A stretch of DNA of 21,851 bases from COE1 sp965114465 (GTDB lineage: Bacteria > Bacillota > Clostridia > Lachnospirales > Lachnospiraceae), in NCBI GenBank assembly GCA_965114465.1, contig CBCOYO010000053.1, positions 1 to 21,851 on the forward strand, given 5' to 3'. This document shows positions 8,869 through 15,981 of the stretch, piece by piece; the stretch's first letter is position 1, and each line of letters starts with the position of its first letter. The position numbers and the translations under genes were made by a program. The notes below the pieces were generated by a model. That model was not told the DNA's origin, made no database searches, and was given only the letters and a program-made list of their open reading frames with translations.

Positions 8869-9594
8869 TTAATCCTTCACCTTAAAAACCTTATCGATCA
8901 CAATAAACAGTGGGATTCCTACTGCAAATAGCACTACCGTTATAATTACAATACAGATAAACTGCATCCATCCGCTGTGTGCTTCATTCCATTGATCGTT
9001 AATGCAATAAAAGACCCCTTTTGTGTATACATGATACTGTTCACAGAGTTCTTCCATATTGGCAAGCGCACGTACATGTACAGCGCCTTTCTTTCCTATA
9101 GGAAGCGTAATTTTCTTTCCTGCTTTAATCTGTGCGGCGGCGCTAACTGGCATCTGTGCAAGAATATAGGATTGATCGGGCAGTTGGAGCAGATAATACT
9201 CCGCATATTCTCCAAAAAAATCCAGTGCTATCTTTGTAACATCCTCACGTTTGCGCGAACCACCCAATCTGCTGGATCGGCTGGTATACATACTGATCCA
9301 AGGATGGCGCTCCCCGATTCCAGTCGGAATAATGCCAATGGGTTCTATCGTAATACAAGAAGACTGCCATGTATCTTCCCATGCCTGTGCCGTTTCTATG
9401 CGCGGAATATCCGCCGCTGCAGGATAGCCGATATAATCCTCTATAATTCCGTTTTTTGTTTCTTCTAATGTTACTGGCTTCTCTTTGCTGCGAAGCAACA
9501 TTTCAATATCTATGTTTTTCGCAACAAAAACACCAGCTAAAAGCGCAAATATAATTGATAATCCTTGTAATATTTTAACGATTGTCTGTTTCAT
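8869..9594 (-). CDS. Unrecognised membrane protein with one extracellular domain between two TM helices
   Basis: I do not recognise this 241-residue protein. It has an N-terminal TM helix (about 7-26), an extracytoplasmic region of about 180 residues, and a C-terminal TM helix (about 210-232) followed by a short charged tail (KVFKVKD). The outer region contains an Arg/Ser-rich patch (YTSRSSRLGGSRKR) and stretches such as YILAQMPVSAAAQIKAGKK that could form a small beta-rich fold. It sits between the two solute-binding protein genes, 17 bases after SBP1 and 105 bases before the SBP2 start. It could be an accessory that links the binding proteins to the kinase or receptor, but that is inference from position. 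The ribosome site is distant (GGGAG about 13 bases from ATG), so translation may depend on coupling to SBP1. Confidence 0.8.
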   Translation of the reverse strand: MKQTIVKILQGLSIIFALLAGVFVAKNIDIEMLLRSKEKPVTLEETKNGIIEDYIGYPAAADIPRIETAQAWEDTWQSSCITIEPIGIIPTGIGERHPWISMYTSRSSRLGGSRKREDVTKIALDFFGEYAEYYLLQLPDQSYILAQMPVSAAAQIKAGKKITLPIGKKGAVHVRALANMEELCEQYHVYTKGVFYCINDQWNEAHSGWMQFICIVIITVVLFAVGIPLFIVIDKVFKVKD

Positions 9595-9611
9595 TTTTTC
9601 ACGTATTCTCC

Positions 9612-10919
9612 CTATTTCAATGTTTCTTGTTGTAACCGGTCAAATTCTGCCATACACTCCTCCACGGTTGCACCATTTAGCAATTTGCGCACAATTAAAC
9701 AGGTATTTCCCCACTGCTCTAGTTTCATGGAGGCATTAGAGCCTAACACATAAACATTCTCATTCATTCGATTATTCAACGGCTTCAATGCCGGAATACA
9801 CTCTACTTCCACATTTTTGGACGGCGAAATCACTTTATTTGTTTCAGAATATATTTGCAGCGCCTCATCCGAAACCAAAATATCCAAAGTTTTTTTTGCG
9901 TCCTCTGCATGTTCTGCGTCTGCGCCAATCGCAAATCCGGTTATTGGAACTACAGGCATTTGACCACGCTTGCTGGGAAAACCAATCACAAGCATATTAA
10001 AATCGGGATTGCCATATGCGGTTTTTGCATTTGCTGCGCCCCAATACGCCATAACTATTGGTGTTTTCTGTGAAAGGAAATCTGCCCCCTCTCCCTCAAT
10101 CGCTTCGCTTACATATGCTTTTTCTGCATCAATATATCCGCAGTCAATCAATTCCTGAAGAAATTCAAAACCTTCGCGCATATAGTCGCTGTATTTACTT
10201 TCGCCACTATTTAATGCGGCAATCTCCGCTTCCGTATTTCCTCCATTGTATAAATCTGCATACGCCTGAGCCAGCACAAACGTTTCAAGCCACCAGCGGT
10301 TCGCACCAATCGGCGTTTCAATTCCGTTTTCTTTAAAAACACGACAGCATTCCAAAAATTCCTCCGGCGTATTCGGAAGGGACAGATTGTATTGATCAAA
10401 CATATCCTTATTAATAAACAAACCATACGCAACCACTTCCTGCGGGATCGCAACCAGTTTACCATCGACAATATTCGCTATTTTTACCACATCACGCAGA
10501 TTTTTGGCACTTTCTAATCCCGATAGATCCATTAATAAATTTTCCTCCCCCAATATTTGAATGGTATCCGGATTTAACAAATATATATCATCCATGTTGC
10601 TGCGCACCCTGTCAAGTGCCACATCATCATATGTTTTATCTTGGTAGTTCTCGGCTGTATAAGTATTATACTGTACTGATACGCCCAATTTTTCTTCTGC
10701 CAAAATAATTGTTTTATCCGCTGCTGTTCGGGCAACATTATCTGCATCTGGTCTTGTCTTTTCCATAGGACTGTATAAATTAATAATCCGTTTTGTTTTA
10801 TCCTCAGAGATAATTATATTTTTGCTGTTGTCCCCGTTTCCTTTACAGGCAGCGATACTGACTGCTGCAAGTCCTGCTAGACAAAACACTCCAAATTTTT
10901 TTATGCTTTCCTTATTCAT
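9612..10919 (-). CDS. Lipoprotein extracellular solute-binding protein, family 1 (SBP1)
   Basis: This 435-residue protein has a lipoprotein signal peptide with lipobox IAAC (Cys about residue 25) followed by a Gly/Asn/Ser linker. The mature part has features of ABC sugar-binding proteins: MDDIYLLNP, LLMDLSGLES, GLFINKDMFDQYNL with an NTPEEFLE stretch, and AIGADAEHAEDAKKTLDIL near the C-terminal half. No transport genes accompany it. Its gene begins nine bases after the HK2 stop, and its ribosome site (GAGGT) overlaps that stop codon, so the two are almost certainly translated from one message. The tight pairing of a lipid-anchored binding protein with a membrane kinase suggests it presents ligand to HK2 (inference; XylFII-LytS and HptA-HptSR are known Gram-positive precedents). 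Confidence 0.9.
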   Translation of the reverse strand: MNKESIKKFGVFCLAGLAAVSIAACKGNGDNSKNIIISEDKTKRIINLYSPMEKTRPDADNVARTAADKTIILAEEKLGVSVQYNTYTAENYQDKTYDDVALDRVRSNMDDIYLLNPDTIQILGEENLLMDLSGLESAKNLRDVVKIANIVDGKLVAIPQEVVAYGLFINKDMFDQYNLSLPNTPEEFLECCRVFKENGIETPIGANRWWLETFVLAQAYADLYNGGNTEAEIAALNSGESKYSDYMREGFEFLQELIDCGYIDAEKAYVSEAIEGEGADFLSQKTPIVMAYWGAANAKTAYGNPDFNMLVIGFPSKRGQMPVVPITGFAIGADAEHAEDAKKTLDILVSDEALQIYSETNKVISPSKNVEVECIPALKPLNNRMNENVYVLGSNASMKLEQWGNTCLIVRKLLNGATVEECMAEFDRLQQETLK

Positions 10920-10928
10920 TTTAAAACC

Positions 10929-13520
10929 TCAACTATTTTTTTGAACACATTGATAAATTACCTTCTTTAGCAATTCTATATCAATTGGTTTCGCCAAATG
11001 AATATTCATTCCAGCCTCCAAAGCTTCTTTCTCGTCCTCCGCAAACGCATTTGCTGTCATTGCTATAATTGGAATCGTAACAGCATCCTCACGCGGAAGT
11101 GCTCGAATCGCCCTTGTCGCATCATATCCGTTCATTACTGGCATTTGTACGTCCATTAAAATAGCATCAAATTCCCCCTTTGCGGCACTGGCAAAACGTT
11201 CTACCGCCATTTTGCCATTTTCTACTATCTCGCAGGCTGCACCCTCAATGGACAATATTTCAATTAGAATTTCTGCATTAATATCATTATCCTCCGCTGC
11301 AAGGAAATGCAGTCCAGCCAAGTTATTGTGTTCTGCGGATTCTGCTGTATTACTTCCATTTTGCTGCATATGCATTTCTAAAATTTTTTCTTGACATGCC
11401 GATACAAAAAAAGGCTTCGTCAAAATACCAGTGTTTGGTATACCAAGTACTTCCTCTTGCTGCGCTTCTTCTGCGCTATTGCCCGTACAAGAAACCCCAA
11501 AAAGAATTGGCACTCCCTCTGATACCAACTCCCGCAGCTCCCTCAACGATGCAATTTCATCCGTTTTCACAGTTTCCCAGTCAAGCAGAATCATCTGATA
11601 AGGCAAGGCATTGTGCTTCTGCCGCAGTAAGACAAGTGTTTCTTGTAAATTAGGTGCAGATTCCGCATCAACATCTGACTCTTTCATTAGCAAACTGATA
11701 TTTGCACACTCCTCCGTATCACTGCTTACTACAAGAATCCGTGAAATCCCATTTTCTTTCCAAAATTGTTTGTATGTTTCATTCTCCGGTATACGAAGTT
11801 CTAACTCCACCCGAAAAATACTCCCTTTGTCTACTTCGCTGACTACATCTATGCTTCCACCCATCAGTTCTACAATATTTTTTGTAATCGCCATGCCAAG
11901 CCCTGTTCCTTGCACTTTATTGGTGGTGCTATTCTCTGCTCTTGTAAAAGCATCAAATATTGTTGCCAGGTATTCTGGCGTCATGCCATAGCCGTTATCT
12001 TCCACTTCAATCCGAATATGTTCAAACTGACTGGAATGCTGCTTAAGCCCAATCATGCGAAACCAGATATCACCGCCCTCCGGCGTATATTTTACAGCAT
12101 TAGACAATAGATTAATTAAAATCTGATTGATTCTTGTTTCATCCCCCACTAAATATTCATGCTGAATACCTGTTACTTGTACATAAAATGTTTGATTTCT
12201 ATTATTTGCCATAGGACGAATAATCGCATCTACAGAAGAAACCAAATCATTTAGCGTAAATTCCTCCATTGTCAACACGACTTTGCCGCTCTCAATCTTT
12301 GATACATCCAATATATCATTAATTAAACTAAGCAGATGCTGACCAGATGCTGTAATTTTCTTTGTGTATTCCCTTACTTTTTCCGGATTTTCTGCATCTT
12401 TGGCAAGCAATGTTGTAAATCCAAGAACTGCATTCATCGGTGTGCGGATATCATGCGACATATTGGAAAGAAACATTGTCTTGGAATTGCTTGCAATCTG
12501 TGCCGCCTGCAACGCTTCTGCTAGCTGCTTGTTATAGATTTCCCTCTCTGTCTCCCGCTCTTTTCGGATTTTGTTCTGCTGTCTTTGACTAAAATAATAT
12601 AAAACACAGCATAAGAAGAACGCAACCAGCATTACTGCAACCACAATATAAATATTTTGGTTAACCGTATCCCCCTCCTGCTGAATCGCTTCTATCGGTA
12701 CATAACCGATTAAATAATGTGCTCCGTCATTTACAGCCCACATATAGTTGAGAGCATTTTTCCCAAGGACTTTATGGTAATACAAAATATTTTTATTATT
12801 TTCTAAGCATTTTGTAACCTCTGCCATTAAGTCTTCTTCATAGATATCGTTGGCACGGTAAAAATCTTCCAAATTAAGATGACCAGCGTCCCGCACTCCC
12901 ATTCCCTTCGGTTTTAATACAAAACGCTCGGTTTCTGCATCCATAATATACAACATTGCCTTTTGATTATAGAAACCATTTGGAAGCGACTTATCAAGGG
13001 AATCGAATGTATATTCTATATAGAGAACCGCTACTTCCTGCCCTTCTTTTTGTACTGGGCATTTCATGGTATATGCCCATGCTCCCATGTAATTAATATA
13101 TGTTTTTGAAATCGGCAGACCTTCTATTTTTTTTCCTGAAGAAAAATCAAGCTCTGCTTCTGAAAACGCCTCACCTGTATTGGAAATACCTACTGTTTCT
13201 CCTGTGCAAATCAAAGATACCTTAACCATTGTCTGATTATTTTGATAAGAACAGATATACGCCTCCATATCTGATGCCAGCGCGATTTCCTGTGCCATTA
13301 GCTTCTGGAACTCCGCTTCCTTATTAAAAATTGCCTCGATTGTGCATTCAATCAAATCCAAACTCTCGCTTAAATTCTGCACTGCTGATGCAGTCATTTC
13401 CTTAGAAATCTTATGTGATACAGAAAACACGACAACACCCAATATACCAAAAACAATTACAATCGAAAGAAGCAGCGGCACACCTTTATCCGATCTGCTT
13501 CTGTTCTTTTCTTTCTTCAT
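10929..13520 (-). CDS. Membrane-bound hybrid histidine kinase with two receivers (HK2)
   Basis: This 863-residue protein has TM1 (about 14-35), an extracellular sensor of about 250 residues (Cache-like in layout, not a confident domain call), TM2 (about 287-309), HisKA with MSHDIRTP and His356, HATPase_c with DNGYGM and GTGLGM boxes, a first receiver and a second receiver. Receiver 2 looks complete (LAAEDND, Asp790 in MDVQMP, AKP). Receiver 1 keeps Asp647 (LLDWE) and the TKP lysine, but the acidic pair after beta 1 is replaced by Ser-Ser (LVVSSDTE), so it may bind Mg2+ poorly. It is the first gene of the sensory block, with a strong promoter and a leader of about 195 bases. It lacks PAS domains, unlike HK1, while the kinase tail is closely alike, which points to related kinases with different sensors. 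Confidence 0.93.
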   Translation of the reverse strand: MKKEKNRSRSDKGVPLLLSIVIVFGILGVVVFSVSHKISKEMTASAVQNLSESLDLIECTIEAIFNKEAEFQKLMAQEIALASDMEAYICSYQNNQTMVKVSLICTGETVGISNTGEAFSEAELDFSSGKKIEGLPISKTYINYMGAWAYTMKCPVQKEGQEVAVLYIEYTFDSLDKSLPNGFYNQKAMLYIMDAETERFVLKPKGMGVRDAGHLNLEDFYRANDIYEEDLMAEVTKCLENNKNILYYHKVLGKNALNYMWAVNDGAHYLIGYVPIEAIQQEGDTVNQNIYIVVAVMLVAFFLCCVLYYFSQRQQNKIRKERETEREIYNKQLAEALQAAQIASNSKTMFLSNMSHDIRTPMNAVLGFTTLLAKDAENPEKVREYTKKITASGQHLLSLINDILDVSKIESGKVVLTMEEFTLNDLVSSVDAIIRPMANNRNQTFYVQVTGIQHEYLVGDETRINQILINLLSNAVKYTPEGGDIWFRMIGLKQHSSQFEHIRIEVEDNGYGMTPEYLATIFDAFTRAENSTTNKVQGTGLGMAITKNIVELMGGSIDVVSEVDKGSIFRVELELRIPENETYKQFWKENGISRILVVSSDTEECANISLLMKESDVDAESAPNLQETLVLLRQKHNALPYQMILLDWETVKTDEIASLRELRELVSEGVPILFGVSCTGNSAEEAQQEEVLGIPNTGILTKPFFVSACQEKILEMHMQQNGSNTAESAEHNNLAGLHFLAAEDNDINAEILIEILSIEGAACEIVENGKMAVERFASAAKGEFDAILMDVQMPVMNGYDATRAIRALPREDAVTIPIIAMTANAFAEDEKEALEAGMNIHLAKPIDIELLKKVIYQCVQKNS

Positions 13521-13687
13521 TCTTACACTCCAATCTACTATTTTGGATTTATGATGTTTGAAATTTGTACAATAAGAACTGTTTTTCGGACTTTTAGCTA
13601 GATGCGATATGAGTTTCAGAAACGTGACACGATTCTAAATTAAGTTCTAAGGCCCTTCTATTCTTAAAATTGCTATTCTTCACCATT

Positions 13688-13712
13688 TACAGTTGTACTG
13701 ACCTCAACTGTA
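13688..13712. promoter_or_regulatory. Dyad next to the HK2 promoter (possible operator or 5' hairpin)
   Basis: TACAGTTG (13688-13695) and CAACTGTA (13705-13712) form a perfect 8-base inverted repeat around 9 bases. It starts a few bases after the predicted transcription start, so it could be a repressor site or form a hairpin at the 5' end of the message. The 382-base gap 13521-13902 contains this dyad, the two divergent promoters and the HK2 leader; I see no gene or recognisable riboswitch in it. Confidence 0.5.
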
Positions 13713-13720
13713 TAGTTTAT

Positions 13721-13750
13721 ATTATACCTTTATTACTATTTTTGTGTCAA
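13721..13750 (-). promoter_or_regulatory. Sigma-70 promoter of the HK2-SBP block
   Basis: On the minus strand a perfect TTGACA (13745-13750) and a perfect TATAAT (13721-13726) are separated by 18 bases. The predicted start near 13714 gives a leader of about 195 bases before HK2. Confidence 0.8.
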
Positions 13751-13837
13751 TAAAAATCGCAAATATCAATAAATTAATAGATTTTGACGGATATATATAA
13801 TTTTTTTATAAAATATGTGTTCCTGTACTAATGACTC

Positions 13838-13866
13838 GTGACATTTTGGCGTGAACGCGTTATAAT
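13838..13866 (+). promoter_or_regulatory. Sigma-70 promoter of the flavin-reductase-like gene
   Basis: GTGACA (13838-13843), a 17-base spacer and a perfect TATAAT (13861-13866) lie 37 bases before the ATG at 13903. It is divergent from the HK2 promoter. Confidence 0.7.
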
Positions 13867-13888
13867 TAAACTTTAGAAAAAACATCAT

Positions 13889-13894
13889 AAGGAG
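13889..13894 (+). promoter_or_regulatory. Ribosome binding site that sets the flavin-reductase start
   Basis: AAGGAG ends eight bases before ATG 13903. An in-frame GTG at 13894 overlaps this site and is therefore not the start. Confidence 0.8.
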
Positions 13895-13902
13895 TGTTTC
13901 AT

Positions 13903-14406
13903 ATGCATACATTTCAACCATTTCCAATTGAACAGTTGGAATTTAATCCATTCGAGAAAATTGGTACGGAGTGGGCATTGGTATCTGCTGGCTCAAAGCA
14001 AAAAGCAAATACCATGACCATTAGCTGGGGCGGTGTTGGCGTCCTCTGGGGAAAAAACGTCGCTTTTCTGTTTATCCGTGATTCTAGGTATACAAAAGAA
14101 TTGATTGATGCCGGCGATTTCTTGTCTGTTTCTTTTTTAGATAAAGCTTACAAAAATGCTCTAAACTACTGCGGTGCACATTCCGGAAGAAACGAAGATA
14201 AAATTGCAAACGCAGGACTTACATGGAATTATAAACTATCTATTCCGTATATTGACGAGGGTAGTTTGGTGCTGCTTTGTCAGAAACTATCTGCCACAAG
14301 GATTACAGAGGACTCATTCCTCTCGCCGGATATCAAAAAATGGTATACTGATGGGGATATGCACACAATGTATGTTGCAGAAATCCTCGAAGTGCTTGCA
14401 CGGTAA
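13903..14406 (+). CDS. Flavin reductase-like, FMN-binding split-barrel protein
   Basis: This 167-residue protein has the layout of the flavin reductase family: an N-terminal segment with NPFEKIGTEWALVSAG, the core NTMTISWGGVGVLWGK followed by FIRDSRYTKELI (flavin-contacting region of the barrel), SVSFLDKAYKNALNYCGAHSGR, and a C-terminal strand region ending near MYVAEILEVL. Proteins of this family bind FMN and many reduce flavin or act as small oxidoreductases; the substrate is not evident. It is the only plus-strand gene here, with its own promoter and AAGGAG site. It converges on the CPBP protease gene with an 18-base gap and no visible terminator, so the two transcripts may overlap at their ends. 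Confidence 0.9.
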   Translation: MHTFQPFPIEQLEFNPFEKIGTEWALVSAGSKQKANTMTISWGGVGVLWGKNVAFLFIRDSRYTKELIDAGDFLSVSFLDKAYKNALNYCGAHSGRNEDKIANAGLTWNYKLSIPYIDEGSLVLLCQKLSATRITEDSFLSPDIKKWYTDGDMHTMYVAEILEVLAR

Positions 14407-14424
14407 AGATCCAATACTTCCCAT

Positions 14425-15201
14425 TTATACGAACGCATACAAAAATACCGAAAGATTCGCTGCCATATGAAACAAAAAAGGCGCGCCGAAACACTTTACT
14501 TTTTCATAACTAAGCGCTATCAGTATTCCCATGCAAGTGCCGTAAACAAACTGCGGCAAGTTGCCGTGAAACAGTCCAAACAACAGCGCCGACAAAAGGG
14601 CACAGCAGGGAATGCCGAAAAAGCGCCGCATTCGGTTATACAATATTCCGCGAAATACTATTTCCTCCACCAGCGGAGCAATCACGCCATACAGCAAAAT
14701 CCCCAGCCACAAGGGAACAGAATATTGTATGGTTTCGACTTCTTGATATTTTTCAGAAGACATTTGAAACAGCTTAATATAAAAGGATACCGCACTATTT
14801 AGCAAAAATGCGGATACTATGCCAAGAAGCGCACATACTGCAAACTTTCCAACTTCTTTTTTTCCATATCCAAAAAATCCTTTGCTGACAAACTGCCAAA
14901 ATTGTTTTAAGATCCCTGCATCAATATCCACTTCACCAGAAACAGCTACTTCCTTTAGAAAATCTTCTAATAAAAAATAGACCGCAATCAAGCTTGCCAT
15001 CGCATTTATCACAGCGCTTAGCGGAAGCTGCACCGATTCTATCCAAATATCAATACCACGAATTGGCAGCATTGGAATTGCAAAGGCAAAAAACAACATT
15101 GCAAACGTTTTCACTAGCATATAGACCAGAAACGGCTTTAAAATATACCAGATTTTCTGCGGTATTTTCGTTCGTTTCGGTGTAATCTTTACCTTTCCCA
15201 T
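14425..15201 (-). CDS. CPBP-family intramembrane metalloprotease
   Basis: This 258-residue polytopic membrane protein carries the CPBP (Abi/CAAX protease-like) motifs in the second half: EEIVFRG (EExxxR), FGLFHGN (FxxxH) and HMAANL (HxxxN). Several hydrophobic segments precede them. Family members include type II CAAX prenyl proteases and bacteriocin-immunity proteins; which role applies cannot be read here. It is the third gene of the addA-HAD-CPBP run, starting 25 bases after the HAD stop. Its ribosome site (AAGGAG) lies about 14 bases from the ATG, longer than usual. Confidence 0.9.
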   Translation of the reverse strand: MGKVKITPKRTKIPQKIWYILKPFLVYMLVKTFAMLFFAFAIPMLPIRGIDIWIESVQLPLSAVINAMASLIAVYFLLEDFLKEVAVSGEVDIDAGILKQFWQFVSKGFFGYGKKEVGKFAVCALLGIVSAFLLNSAVSFYIKLFQMSSEKYQEVETIQYSVPLWLGILLYGVIAPLVEEIVFRGILYNRMRRFFGIPCCALLSALLFGLFHGNLPQFVYGTCMGILIALSYEKVKCFGAPFLFHMAANLSVFLYAFV

Positions 15202-15226
15202 TACAATTTTTCAAACTCCTTTTTCT

Positions 15227-15940
15227 CTATTTCATTAACAGCCTTTCTAATTCTGCTACCGTTTCCACAATATCGTCTGCACCTGCCTGTTCGAGCTCAC
15301 CCTCCTGTGCATATCCAAACGCAACACCGATCCCCGTCAATCCAAACGCTTTTGCCCCTTCAATATCAAATTTCCGATCACCTACCATTGCAATCGACTT
15401 TCTAAGCGCTTTCTTGTTGATTTGCTGACTACTGGATTCTTCGGCACTTTTTTCGCTTGGATTGGTAAAAATCTGCGGCACCAGACGGCGCAATGCCTCC
15501 TCCACCACTTCCTCCTTGCGGCTGCGTGTCCCATCCATTTCGCTTCCCACAACCACATCAAAATACGCATGAATTGCAAAATGCTCCAAAATACGCTCCA
15601 CCAATTCTGTCGGCTTGCTAGAAGCAATTGCCAGCTTTTTCCCAGCACAATGCAGATTGGCAAGCATCTGTGCAATACCAGCATAAATTTCGTTTTCAAA
15701 AATACCTGTTACCACAAAGCGCTCCCGATATTTTTCAACTGCCATTTCCGTCTGCTCGTGATTAAAGCCATAAAATTCCATAAAACTGTCCTTTAATGGC
15801 GGGCCAATAAAAGGTTCTAATTTATCTAAATCCGGCTCGTCAATCCCCAAAGCCTGCAAAGCATACTGCACAGACTTGGTAATCCCAATTTTTGGGTCGG
15901 TTAGTGTACCATCTAAATCAAATAAAATATATTGAAACAT
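15227..15940 (-). CDS. HAD-superfamily phosphatase, phosphoglycolate phosphatase-like
   Basis: This 237-residue protein shows the HAD motifs: FDLDGTLTD with nucleophile Asp8 and Asp10, IASSKP (motif II), a Lys in the motif III region, and VGDRKFDIEGA (motif IV). The helical cap between motifs I and II fits subfamily I of phosphoglycolate phosphatase or nucleotidase type. A short polar insert rich in Ser, Gln and Lys (PSEKSAEESSSQQINKK) precedes motif IV and is not typical. The start follows AAAGGAG with an eight-base gap. It lies 41 bases after addA and 25 bases before the CPBP gene, so the three are likely co-transcribed. The exact substrate is unknown. Confidence 0.9.
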   Translation of the reverse strand: MFQYILFDLDGTLTDPKIGITKSVQYALQALGIDEPDLDKLEPFIGPPLKDSFMEFYGFNHEQTEMAVEKYRERFVVTGIFENEIYAGIAQMLANLHCAGKKLAIASSKPTELVERILEHFAIHAYFDVVVGSEMDGTRSRKEEVVEEALRRLVPQIFTNPSEKSAEESSSQQINKKALRKSIAMVGDRKFDIEGAKAFGLTGIGVAFGYAQEGELEQAGADDIVETVAELERLLMK

Positions 15941-15981
15941 TATTTATACTCCTTTATTTTACTACTGTTTTTAACCATGTC

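Noticed and set aside
8977..9468. A 163-codon plus-strand ORF
   Set aside because: It lies entirely opposite the two-TM protein gene, is Cys/Phe-rich with no recognisable domain and has no ribosome site.
13521..13713. Riboswitch in the HK2 leader
   Set aside because: I looked for c-di-GMP type and other common cores and saw none; only a simple 5' dyad is supported.
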